Source of the DNA: Datura wrightii
Taxonomy: Eukaryota > Streptophyta > Magnoliopsida > Solanales > Solanaceae
Assembly: GCA_035772735.1 (NCBI GenBank)
Contig: JASDFA010000010.1
Span: 135,287,001 to 135,351,000, forward strand
DNA length: 64,000 nt
Direction: 5' to 3'
Under the pieces are notes generated by a model. The model saw nothing but the letters and a program-made list of their open reading frames with translations. It was not told where the DNA came from and searched no databases. This document shows positions 45,075 through 55,829 of the stretch, one piece after another; the stretch's first letter is position 1, and each line of letters starts with the position of its first letter. A program made the position numbers and the translations under genes.

Positions 45075-47322
45075 TGTCATGACTCGAACATAAGTCCGGA
45101 TTGAGACACGGGATAAGGAGCCCCGAGAGACTCCAAGTCGACCCATGGCATGGACATACATCTAACTCAATCAATAAAGTAGAAGACTTGACATAATAAA
45201 CATAATAGAAATCTCATCATAACATAACACCAAAGTCGGAAATCACATTATACATGACGAGATGATTACTACATATAGTCTGAAAGCCTTTACATAACTA
45301 ATAGGTTGATGGGACAACACCCCAACTAACCGAAGAAGTCTGAAAACTGAAAGTGCAAAGATAACTGATAGAAAACGGTCCCCGGGACCAGTGGAATGGA
45401 TGCTAACTTTGGAATCGGCCAATGGCGAGGCTGAGGTTGAAAATCAGAGCCTATATCATAAAAGGATACAACATAGAGTATGCAGTCAGTATGTGGAATG
45501 TACCGAGTATGCAAGGTAAGTAAAAAGGACATTTAAAATACATAAAAGTTCATAAGAGTTGGACAACATGCTTATAACATAAATATCATAACGTAACATA
45601 AGGCTCAAGGGTTCTAAAACATTCGCAAATCAGTCATAATCATAATAATAGAAGAAAAGCTTCATTAAACATGACTTGAGCCAAAATAATATGAACATAA
45701 CCATGCATAAATCATGAGGAACAATAGGAGATTCTTATAATTGACATACTCCATATGAGCACACATGAAGCTCGACCTGTAAACCCCTCGTCGGGAGGGT
45801 GTTCGTATCTTGCCAAGGGTAGAACCATGTAAGGGCGTGATATCACTCATGAAAGGCCCATCTGGGGAAAAGGGGGACGGTCTCAAGGGAGGTCCCATCG
45901 TGACCTACGGTGCCACGTAGTTCTAAGATTCGGGGCAAAACCTGGGCCCTGAACCTACTTGGTGTTAAATACTACTACAAAAACATATATAGTGCTCATA
46001 GGATAACATACAAGAAATTCATGGGATGGTTAAATCATGATAATCATAAGAACGCTTGAAGATACGTGAACTAGACATGAAATAAGGCTTGTGGGTCGGC
46101 CATAATAATAAATCGTAAATCATGAGGTTCATGCATATTTGTAAAACATGCATATACTTGATATTCATAAATTCATGATGAGAATTTGAGAGAAATTATA
46201 TCATGTGTCATAAATCGTAATGGGTTAATGAACATTAACATCAAAGTAGAATCATAACTTGAACTTCCAAAAAACATACATAATTGGCCATAGTTTTGTA
46301 GAGATTTAAATCCATAATTTATAAGTGAAATAGTTGTAAAATCTACCCATGATTCATAGAATATAACTTGATACATGAAGGAAAATTAGCCCATGGATGG
46401 ATATTGCATAAAAATTAGGATAAAATCCCATAAAATATTCAATAGAATTTCATGAATTAGGGAGAGATTGGGCATGGGTGTGAAAAATTCATCCATTCAT
46501 AACCCTGCATACCTGAAGGGATCTTATTCTCACACTTCCTTGATATCCCAAAGAGAATTGGAGAGAAATTGGTGAAATACTCCAAGCTTTACCTCCAAGG
46601 AAGAGCTCTAATTTGCATGCATGGAATGGTAAGGCTTAGAATAGGTTTAACACTCTTAAAACCCTATTAAGTGAGCTTAAAATGACGTAGTTTAGGACTT
46701 AGGAGCCTAGAAATTATTAAAATGCCCTTAATGGCACGACAGAAAATCTCATACTGCCAGAAATGAAGAGTTGTTTGGCGAGTCGTTAGGCAAATCACGG
46801 GTCGTTTGCCAACTTGTTAGGCAAATGACGAGTCGTTTGCTTAATCTGTGAAGTACATTGGAATTTCCCACTACTGCTCAAACCACGGGTCACTTAACGA
46901 CTCGCTAGGCAAATGACGAGTCGTTTGCTTAATTTGTGAAGTACAGTGGAATTTCCCGCTGCTGCTCAAACCACGAGTCACTTAATGACTCGTTAGGAAA
47001 ATGACGGGTCATTTGCTGACTCGTTAGAGGATATTCCCATCTTTACAAATAAAGGGTGATTTGCCGACTCATTTAGCAAGACGACTAGTCACTTAACGAC
47101 TCGTTTGGCAAATGATGAGTTATTTGCTAACTCGTTAGGGGATATTCTGATCTTTACAAATGACGGGTGATTTTCCGACTCGTTAGAAAAACAACAAGTC
47201 ACTTAACGACTCATTAGGTAAAGGACGGGTGATTTGACGACTCGTTCTGAGCCTTGGTGCAGAAAATTCTATTTTCTCCGTTTCAACTCCCGGGTCTGAT
47301 CTTAGGGTTTTGGGGCATTACA
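45075..47322 (-). repeat. 3' LTR of element G (2,248 bp)
   Basis: It runs from TGTCATGACTC to GCATTACA. It matches 62850-64000 over the available length. The U3 side (46755-47255) is a dense field of CGAGTCGTTTGC/CGACTCGTTAGGCAAA repeats. It includes an 88-bp tandem duplication (46821 and 46909) and a second duplication of about 111 bp (47031 and 47142). Confidence 0.9.
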
Positions 47323-47338
47323 ATATCTCACCCTTGGG
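47323..47338 (-). promoter_or_regulatory. Polypurine tract of element G
   Basis: The minus strand reads CCCAAGGGTGAGATAT at the LTR edge, the same position and form as in E, C and K. 47339-47600 is untranslated 3' sequence. Confidence 0.7.
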
Positions 47339-47603
47339 AACATTTATCCTCGAATGTTAGAAATCATATAGAAAAGTAGAGAAATGCAATCATCATATTG
47401 AAATACTGATCATATAAGCTGAAAATTGACGGAATGACAACCTCCTAACTGAACTACATGGCTAAACTGAATTTACAAACCATACACACATATATTGACA
47501 TAAAAGAAACTTGATCATCTGAACTAAACATGAAAACTGAATAGAGTCTTAGGGCAAAACTGATACCTCAAGCTGAAACTGAGACGGAAGGGAATAAATG
47601 CGG

Positions 47604-48071
47604 TTATCTATCCATCATATCTGCTTTGACCTCCCACTTAGCTCCCTCAACATGTTGATTCTTCCATAAGACCTTGACTGAAGCTACCTCTTTGTTCCTT
47701 AGCTTCCGAACCTGATGATCTAATATCTCCATCGGAATCTCCTCATAGCTAAGGCTGTCTTTCACACCCACACTGTCCACCGGGACAACTAGAGCTGGAT
47801 CACCCAAACACTTCTTTAAGAGCGATACATGAAAGACGGGATGCACATAAGCTAATTCTGAAGGAAACTCTAATACATATGCCACCTTGCCAACCCGCTT
47901 CATAATCTGGTAGGGACCAACATAACGGGGATTGAGTTTTCCTTTCTTTCTGAATCTCATCACCCCTTTCATGGGAGACACTTTCAGAAACACCCAATCA
48001 TCAACTTCGAACTCAAGTTCCCTCCTCTTCATATCTGCATAGGACTTTTGGCGACTTTGAGTTGTTTTCAA
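47604..48071 (-). pseudogene. pol: Element G integrase C-terminus and chromodomain
   Basis: A 155-residue frame: RRELEFEVDDWVFLKVSPMK, LNPRYVGPYQIMKRVGKVAY (intact GPY module), VHPVFHVSLLKKCLGD, then a chromodomain with EILDHQVRKLRNKEVASVKV and VEGAKWEVKADM. It lacks the usual final Y-P-x-L-F residues because the frame ends M-M-D-R. It follows a stop just after the core (about 48085). Confidence 0.86.
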
Positions 48072-48086
48072 CCTTTCCCTTATCAG

Positions 48087-48625
48087 CTAAACTTTCTCTA
48101 TAGCCTCATGGAATGAATCCGGACCTATCAAGGTAGCCTCACCTACTTCAAACCAACTGATAGGTGATCTACATCTCCGCCCATAGAGAGCCTCAAACAG
48201 AGCCATCTGAATGCTAGAATGGTAGCTGTTGCTGTATGCAAACTCAATGAGAGGCAAATGATCATCCCAACTACCCTTGAAATCAATAACACAGGCCCTC
48301 AACATATCCTCAAGAGTCTGAATAATCCACTCCGTTTGACTATCTGTTTTCGGGTGAAAAGCTGTGCACGCTTGACTTGAGTCCCAAGCCCCTTTTGAAA
48401 TGATCTCCAAAAATGAGAGGTAAACTGAGTACCTCTATCTGATATGATGGAAAAGGGAAGTCCATGCAACCAAACCAACTCCCGAATGTATAACTTAGCA
48501 TAATCCTCCACGGAATCGGTGGTTTTGACCTGTAGAAAGTGAGCGGCTTTGGACAACCTGTCTACAATAACCCAAATAGAGTCATATTGCCAACGAGTGC
48601 GAGGCAACCCTGTGATGAAGTCCAT
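48087..48625 (-). pseudogene. pol: Element G integrase core
   Basis: Two overlapping frames. 48299-48625 (108 residues) starts M-D-F-I-T-G-L-P with the first catalytic Asp and includes IISDRGTQFTSHFWRSF with the second. It slips out of frame after G-L-G-T-Q-V-K. 48087-48410 continues with F-H-P-K-T-D-S-Q-T-E-W and the third residue (Glu), then IEFAYSNSYHSS. All three acidic residues survive but in two frames. Confidence 0.86.
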
Positions 48626-48643
48626 ATTGATTTCTTCACAATT

Positions 48644-48883
48644 CTAAGTATGAATACTGACATCCTGAAGTACACCTCCTGGTCTAAGATGCTCAACCTT
48701 CACTTGTTGACAGTTTGGGCACTTAGCTACAAATTCTGCAATGTCTTTCTTTATGCCATTCCACCAATAGACTTCCCGTAAGTCACGGTACATCGTGGTG
48801 GCACTTGGATGGATTGAATATCTAGAACCGTGAGCCTTGTGCAACATCTGATTTCTCAAATCATCAACATTCGGTACACACAA
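48644..48883 (-). pseudogene. pol: Element G integrase zinc finger
   Basis: A 79-residue frame: C-V-P-N-V-D-D-L, HGSRYSIHPSATTMYRDLRE (first His of the finger present; the second His position is Arg in M-Y-R-D-L), WWNGIKKDIAEFVAKC and C-P-N-C-Q-Q with both Cys. It joins the core after a stop near 48640. Confidence 0.82.
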
Positions 48884-48895
48884 GTGACCCTGGCA

Positions 48896-49410
48896 TCAAA
48901 GCACATCATCTCCCTCTATGGAGAAGACCTCCAACTTTTGATTCTGGATGGCTTCCTTTAACTTTACCAAAATGGGATCCTCGTCTTGTCTATATTTTAC
49001 ATCAGTCACCAAAGATGATTCTAGTTTGTTCTGAACTATCATACCGTCATCGGTCGAGTCAACCAAATGAACTCCTAACCGTGAAAGTCTATGCACATAT
49101 TTCACCAAGTCCTTCTTCTCCCCTTCTACATAGGACACACTCTCCATAGATATTCTACTAAGAGCGTCCGCTACTATATTGGCTTTGCCCGGGTGGTATA
49201 GTCACTCATATCATAATCCTTGAGTAGCTCTAGCCACCTCCTCTGACGCAAATTGAGATCCTTCTGAGTAAACACATATTGTAGTCTCCTGTGGTTCGTA
49301 AATACATCTACATGGACCCCGTACAAATAGTGTCTCCATATCTTCAAGGAAAATACCACCACCACCAATTCAAGATCATGAGTTGGGTAATTCGTTTCAT
49401 GAACTTTCAT
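48896..49410 (-). pseudogene. pol: Element G RNase H C-half and linker
   Basis: 49174-49410 (78 residues) has H-D-L-E-L-V-V-V with the catalytic Glu, VDVFTNHRRLQYVFTQKDL, where the T-D-H-K-S-L Asp is Asn, and LRQRRWLELLKDYDMS, then slips. 48896-49147 (83 residues) is the linker ESVSYVEGEKKDLVKYVHRL to the integrase finger. Loss of the third RNase H Asp would kill activity. Confidence 0.82.
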
Positions 49411-50019
49411 CTATCTAGAAGCATAAGCTATAACCTTTCCATGCTGCATCAATACACATCCATGTCCGATCCTTGAAGCATCACAATAAACCACAAACCC
49501 ATCCGTGCCCTCGGGTAGGGTCAACACTGGTGCTGAGGTGAGTCGAGCCTTCAGCTCTTGGAAGCTCTTCTCATAAGCCTCCAACCATTGGAACTTTACC
49601 TTTTCTTGGGCCAGTTTAGTCAACGGTGCTCCAATAGATGAAAACCCCTCAATAAATCTCTGATAGTAGCCCGCTAAGCCCAAGAAACTCCTGATATTTG
49701 AAGGATTCACCTGTCTGGGCCAATTCTTCACTGCCTCTATCTTCTTCGAGTCTACTTGAACACCCTCATTAGACACCACATAACCCAGGAATGCCACCGA
49801 ATTTAACCAAAACTCACTTTTACTAAATTTTGCATACAATTGACAATCCTTCAAAATCTGCAACACCACCCTTAAATGAGCGGCATGCTCCTCCTCGCTC
49901 CAAAAGTATATAAGGATGTCATGAATGACCACGATCATGAACATCTCTAGATATGGCTTGAACACCCTATTTATCAGGTCCATAAAAGCTGCAGGAGCAT
50001 TAGTTAGCCCAAAAGACAT
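49411..50019 (-). pseudogene. pol: Element G RT palm/thumb and RNase H start
   Basis: A 202-residue frame, the longest in this group: MSFGLTNAPAAFMDLINRVF, then M-I-V-V-I-H-D-I-L-I-Y, where F-I-D-D has become V-I-H-D so the first catalytic Asp is lost. It is followed by AHLRVVLQILKDCQLYAKFS, FLGYVVSNEGVQVDSKK, NIRSFLGLAGYYQRFIE and the RNase H start GFVVYCDASRIGHGC with its first Asp. Confidence 0.88.
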
Positions 50020-50981
50020 AATTACAAACTCATAGTGACTGTATCGAGTTCTGAAGGCTATTTTTGGAATGTCACTCTCCCAAACCCTGAGCTAATGGTA
50101 CCCGGATCTGAGGTCTATCTTTGAAAAGCACTTGGCACCTTGAAGCTGGACAAACAAGTCATCAATCTTGGGGAGAGGATACCTATTCTTGATGGTGACT
50201 TTGTTCAATTGTCAATAGTCAATGCACATCTGAAGGGAACCATCCTTCTTTCAGACAAATAGAACTGGTGAATCCCATGGAGACTTGCTGGTCTGATGAA
50301 ACCCTTGTCCAGAATGTCCTTCAATTGATCTTTCAACTCCTTTAGCTTGGCTGAGGCCATTATATAGGGAGGAATAGATATAGGCTGCGTGTCAGGTAGG
50401 AGGTCAATACCAAAATTGATTTCCCTCTCGGGAGGAATACTTGATAGATCATCTGGGAACACTTCTGGATACCCACACACTATTGGAACTGACTACATAG
50501 TCAGGGTCTCGGATGTAGCATCCTTAACCCTAACTAGATGGTATACACAACTTTTAGAAATCATCCTTCAGGCCTTAAGATAGGAAATGAACTGACTTAC
50601 AGGAACAACTACACTACCCTTCCATTCTAAGACTGGCTCACCCAGAAATCTGAAATCTACCACATGGGTTCTACAATTAACGGAGGCATAACATGCAAAT
50701 AGCCAATCCATGCAGAGGATAATATCAAAATCGGTCATGGCTAACTCTACTAGATCTGCTGAGGTGATTTTTTGAAGGAGTGAGACCGGACAATTTCTAT
50801 ATACCCGTCGAGCTATAACTGAATCACTGATTGGAGTAGATATTGAGAAGGGTTTTGATAAGATTTCAGGAATGACACTGAAACTACTTACCATATAGGG
50901 TGTCAAAAAAGACAAGGTAGCCCTTGGATCTAAAAAAGCATAAACATCAAGGTGGAAAACTCGTAACATACTAGTAACCAC
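50020..50981 (-). pseudogene. pol: Element G protease, spacer and RT N-half
   Basis: 50568-50981 (137 residues) is the protease: A-F-L-D-P-R-A-T-L-S-F-L, where the usual D-P-G is D-P-R, then SISTPISDSVIARRVYRNCP and MTDFDIILCMDWLF. 50205-50480 (91 residues) is the spacer and RT start (DDLSSIPPEREINFGIDLLP, LKELKDQLKDILDKGF). The RT fingers up to 50019 are in mixed frames. The Gly to Arg change at the active site argues against activity. Confidence 0.83.
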
Positions 50982-51529
50982 ATCTGGGAAGTCTCCTGCT
51001 CCTACCGAGATGCAATGGCATAAAACTTATTCTGACGCTTACTGCCAGCTGGGCTAGCTGAAGAACCTTATTGGGGGGGATGTGCTACTAGAGATGCGGA
51101 ACTAGCGGCTGGCATACGGGCTCCACCACTCCCTAATCGGGCTGAAGGGCAATCCCTAAGTCCGTGTTTAGGTGTGCCGCACCCAAAACAAGCGTCTGAG
51201 CCAACTGAACACCTCCCTAAGTGATTCTTGCCACACTTCGCACATGCTAGAAAGGCGTGCTCTATCTACATGCTATCCCGACCCCTTGAATCTGAGGCCT
51301 TGCTCCTCCGATCACCTTGTGGTCTAGATGGTGCACTAGCTGATGATGGTGTTGGACCAAAAGACCTGTGATGAGACTGTTGGCGATGTCTTCCCCCCGA
51401 TGTAGGCTGAGGCATCCCATAACCGTCTATCCTGGCCCTCTTGGCCTCTCTTTCCCTCCAATACACCGCCTCCATCTGTTAGATGTGTAAAACTATGCGG
51501 GGAAAATCCATGTCCTAATGCAGCATAGC
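50982..51529 (-). pseudogene. gag: Element G gag C-terminal part
   Basis: 51266-51475 (69 residues) is the basic tail after capsid (MEAVYWREREAKRARIDGYG, then a His/Ser/Pro-rich linker). A knuckle C-A-K-C-G-K-N-H-x-G-R-C is readable at about 51205-51250, and a Ser/Ala-rich linker lies toward protease. It is interrupted at 51529/51530 by element A and resumes at 61964. Confidence 0.8.
51525..51529. other. Target duplication of element A, left copy (ATAGC)
   Basis: ATAGC here and at 61964-61968 flank element A exactly. The pair defines the outer borders of A. Confidence 0.95.
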
Positions 51530-53876
51530 TGTCACACCCCGCCTTGGGGGGTATGACTGGCACCTGGTGCCCTACTGGGACCTGAACAGCTGGACTGCTA
51601 AGCCTGGGTACATTTGGTGCCTGGCTAGCTCTAACTCATATTTCTGGAAACAAAGGGCTATATAACGGCTGTAAACACAGCCCCCGGCCCGTTGGCCTAT
51701 AGCCTCCTGTACCTGTACTAACAGCTGACCAGAAACATATCAATTAAGGGAAACCTATGCGGGCCGACAAGGCCACCATGCTGTCTAGTTATCTGCAACT
51801 CAATCATGAAGTACTAAAAAGCTACATGACCGGCAAGGTCACCACTACTGGCAAACTATGGCCCCACACGGCCAACATAAAAGAAATAAAGAGTACTAAC
51901 AGCTATACAACTGCACGACCTCACACGACCGGCTCATCTGACCACAGGGAGATATATACAGACTGCAAGCCTCTAGGAATAGCAATAGAAATGATCGGGA
52001 CAGGGCCCCGACCTACCCGTACTATACAACAAAAGGAACTAAACTACACCTCTAGAATTCAGTCTCCGGATGACAGGAGCTGAATACTCGACCGCTGACA
52101 GGAATCACGTAGTATCGCCTTCTCGTCTATGAGTACCTGCAGACAAGTAATGCAGCGCCCCACCGGGCGTCAGTACCACTGGTACTGAGTATGTAAAGCA
52201 ATAACTGAAAGCAAAGTCTGAAAACAACAATGTAACTGATGAACTGAAGTAGGAAGACTTACATTAACTGCTTGATACTGTAAGTCATACCTTTTCTCTA
52301 TTATATTGGCTGGGATAGGAGTCATACCTGGAGACATATCCCTCTACTGCTGTTCTACTTATATCTATCATAACATGGCATAGCATGAAATAACATAACA
52401 TGGCACACACAAACCTTACCCGGCCCCCATAAGCCGGGAGGTATAACCAGCACGGAATCTACTCCCCTACCCTGGTCATCCCATATCCTATAATGGCTGT
52501 AAGCATCCCGCCGGTCCCCTGGGTATGCACTTGGGCTCGCTGAGCCCCTGACTATAACTGTACCTGAGTCCGAAGGACTCCTGAATCAACACCCGGGCGT
52601 ATCCGCTCGACGGGGGTGTATAAAAGCCGACCAAGGCAAAATATGGGGAAAACTGGCATCCCATCTTCGTCCCCTGGGGGACGGCATGCCACTCCGTAGA
52701 GCGACGTATCCTCGTCCTCTGGTGGACGAGTCGATACAGCTATTAACCCTGGGGCGGTCATGGATGCTAGGTAGTCCAACCCCAAACAATACAACAGTCT
52801 CAACTAGTAATGCTGTCTGCATATCTCACATGCTGAAGCTAATAGGGGTAAAGTATCGTATACAGTATATGCTAAACTAATGATAGTAATCTGTACGTAT
52901 TTAATACGTGCTGAGACTGGTAAATATATATATTTATGAATATAGTCTCCCGCCAAACTGTACTGGGGCAAATGCTATACAAGATCGTGTTTCTGTTGAA
53001 AACTATGTTGTTTACTGAGTTTTTGTATTAACATGATTTACTATTCCTAACATGCGTTCTAAACTTTATTTTAGCCTGCCATTCTATTTCTGAAGTGCTT
53101 TACGGATACTGCAACACTTTACGGGGTTTCAACTAAATACAATAATATCTTAACAGTTCATATTACATCACATACTGAGCATACTAGGCAGTTTCTAACA
53201 CTTGTGTTAGAATCTATGTCGTACTAGTAAGTTTTACGCAAGTTACAACTCGATGCTTCTCATATCGTATCAACATTCACAATAAACGTAACACTCAACT
53301 TCTGAACATTCTACTGGTCTGTAAATTACTACACTGTACCGATATTACTTAACTTGCCGAGGGAACTTAACTTTACATGCCTTATCCTTGAATTATTCGT
53401 TTGTCGGACGGGACTCGGCCGGTACTTCAACTATTTTCTCCCAACTGCATTTATAAATATGTCAATCAATCCTAAATACAACTTTACTTTAAAGAGTAAC
53501 GTCACTTTCGATATATTTTATAGCCCGAACTTAGGCTTATCGAAAGACGGTCGAAAACTCGCTATTTTTCTGCGGTCCGGAAGGGAGAAATATTCACTTC
53601 ACAGTTAGGAACACATAGACACTAATTTAGAGCAATTCCACTTACCTTAGCTCGGTGGCTCGACGATTCGTCGGCCGTATTTTACGAAACTGAATCCGTA
53701 GGAATGCTCTCTGCTGCTAAATACCTCAGTATCTGGAGTTAATTTGAATTTGGGCAATGTTTAGCAGCGTAATCGGACGAAAATTATATAATTTCCTTTG
53801 TTCTTACTTCTCTCTGCCGCTCACCCTCTGTTTTCTGGAATTAATTGTGTGGTTAAATGATTTAAAACCGAAGTGG

Positions 53877-53886
53877 CCTTTATATA
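53877..53886 (-). promoter_or_regulatory. TATA-like box, element A 3' LTR
   Basis: The minus strand reads TATATAAAGG. The same sequence is at 61736-61727 in the 5' LTR and at 15647-15638 in element B. It places the transcription start about 260 bp into a 2.6-kb LTR. Confidence 0.6.
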
Positions 53887-53908
53887 CTTGGGCCTGGACA
53901 AGGCCAAT

Positions 53909-53948
53909 GTGTCACGGAGCCAACGCGGAGGCCCCTCCTCCGTGACAC
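53909..53948 (-). promoter_or_regulatory. U3 inverted repeat in element A 3' LTR
   Basis: GTGTCACGGAG (53909-53919) and CTCCGTGACAC (53938-53948) with an 18-nt loop containing CGCGGAG. It lies 22 bp upstream of the TATA box. The same arms, loop length and loop core are present in F and F2, which belong to another lineage. Confidence 0.65.
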
Positions 53949-54113
53949 GCTGCCATCGCGGAGGGGCTCTGCCTTGGCTCCTTCCGCGATGGTTCGACAG
54001 GTTTCTCGTTCGATCTTTTCCCGGGCCTTTCTCCAGCACGTATGGCCTTCAAATATGCTTAACCAACGTGCGAATAGGTCGACTAGGTGCCGGAAATTCT
54101 ACGGGGTATAACA

Positions 54114-54126
54114 TTCTCCCCCCCTT
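54114..54126 (-). promoter_or_regulatory. Polypurine tract of element A
   Basis: The minus strand reads AAGGGGGGGAGAA against the 3' LTR. 54127-54386 is the 3' untranslated end with no gene recognised. Confidence 0.88.
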
Positions 54127-54386
54127 AAGAACATTCGCCCTCGAATGTACACTGTTATCTAGAGGACTACTTACTTTACTTTCTAGAAAAATTTCGGCAG
54201 AGTTTCCCCTGTAATATGGACTATAGCAAAAACCTGAAATGCAGAAAAGTCCATCACAGGCACTGCACATAATATTCTAGGACCCACTGGATAACTAGAT
54301 ATCAATCTTTCTTTATCATTTACAGACGTACAACCATAAGGTATTGCGTAAGTAATAATACGGACATACCTGTCGCCTGACTAGGC

Positions 54387-55820
54387 CTAAAATAGGTGAT
54401 GGTATCTGGTTTTCATATCTTCTTCAGCTTCCCACGTCATTTCTTCCTGGCTCCTGTTACGCCACAATACTTTGACAGATGCAACATCTTTAGTTCTCAG
54501 CCTGCGAATCTGTCTGTCTAAGATAGCTACGGGAACCTCTTCATATGCTAACTCTTCTGAGACCTGGACATCTTGAACTAGAACTACTGTAGAAGGGTCC
54601 CCTACGAACTTCCTTAACATAGAGACATGGAAGACTGGGTGAACAGATGCTAACTCTGGAGGCAAGTTCAATTCGTATGCAACTCGGCCTATTCTTCGCC
54701 GAATCTGATATGGCCCAATGAATCTCGGGCTAAGCTTGCCTTTCTTGCCAAACCTCATTACCCCTTTCATCGGGGACACTTTCAGATATACCCAGTCATT
54801 TACCGCAAATTCTAGATCTCTGCGCCGCATATCTGCATATGATTTCTGGCGGCTCTGAGCGGTCAGTAAACGTTCTCGGATAAGCTTTATCTTTTCCTCT
54901 GACTGCCGAACAATGTCTGGGCCAACCAATGCTGATTCTCCTATTTCAAACCAGCCCACCGGCGATCTACATTTTCGCCCGTATAATGCCTCGAAAGGCG
55001 CCATCTGGATGGCCGAATGATAACTGTTATTATAAGCAAATTCAATTATCGAAAGGTGCTCATCCCAGCTACCCCCAAAATCTAGGACACACGCTCGTAG
55101 CATATCTTCGAGTGTCTGAATTGTACGTTCAGCCTGCCCATCTGTTTGAGGATGGAATGCTGTGCTGAAGTTAATCTGTGTTCCCAAACCTTTCTGAAAC
55201 GATTGCCAGAATCTAGCTGTGAATTGTGCTCCTCTATCTGAAATGATAGATACTGGCACTCCATGCAATCTAACTATTTCTCTGATATACAATTCGGCAT
55301 AATCCTCAGCTGAGAAGGTAGCCCTCACTGGCAGGAAATGAGCTGATTTCGTCAGCCTGTCAACTATTACCCAAATGGAATCATTTCTACGTCTAGTACG
55401 GGGTAACCCTGTTATAAAATCCATGTTTATCGCTTCCCATTTCCACATAGGTACCGTTATCTCTTGCGTCAAACCGCCCGGTTTCTGGTGCTCTGCTTTC
55501 ACCTGCTGACAATTAGAACATCTAGATACAAATTCAGCTATCTCAGCTTTCATACCTGGCCACCAGTAGATGTCTCTGATGTCGTGGTACATTTTCATCG
55601 CTCCTAGATGGAGGGAATATCGAGCATAATGTACCTCATGCATGATCCGCCCGCGAAGCCCTGAAATATTTGGGACACAGAGGCGGCCCTTACAACGTAA
55701 CACATCATCCTCGGTTATCTGAAAATCTGACTCCTTACCTCTCTGAATTCTACCTCTGAGTTGGACTAAATCAGGATCCTCGTACTGTCGTTCTTTTACT
55801 TCTGTAACTAATGATGACAC
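54387..55820 (-). pseudogene. pol: Element A integrase with chromodomain
   Basis: A 477-residue open frame, the longest in the window. An HHCC finger lies at residues 71-104 (H71, H79, C101, C104). The catalytic core has D134 (M-D-F-I), D195 (S-D-R-G) and E231 (Q-A-E-R-T), a D-D-35-E arrangement. The GPY module is in LSPRFIGPYQI. The C-terminal chromodomain (about residues 425-477) has AILDRQIRRLRTKDVASVKV, VLWRNRSQEEMTWE and a final YHHLF. The chromodomain probably directs insertion to histone-marked heterochromatin. The domain is intact as read, but the frame upstream is closed by TAG at 55829-55827, so it is not joined to RT in a functional polyprotein. Confidence 0.93.
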
Positions 55821-55829
55821 AGTAGAATT

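Larger units (their letters stand above)
51530..54113 (-). repeat. 3' LTR of element A (2,584 bp)
   Basis: It runs from TGTCACACCCC to GGGGTATAACA. TATA box TATATAAAGG on the minus strand at 53886-53877, only about 230 bp from the LTR's 5' edge. The GC-rich inverted repeat lies just upstream of it. Two strong hairpins lie in the long R-U5 part: CGTCCCC/GGGGACG (52668-52683) and CTCGTCC/GGACGAG (52711-52730). Confidence 0.95.

Noticed and set aside
46755..47255. CRISPR-like or satellite array
   Set aside because: The units are short, unequal and in both directions, with no uniform spacers, and they sit inside an LTR. They are a U3 repeat field.
53354..53608. Plus-strand 84-residue frame repeated at 61204-61458
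   Set aside because: Both copies are in the same place of the A LTRs and antisense to the element. Conservation follows from LTR identity.
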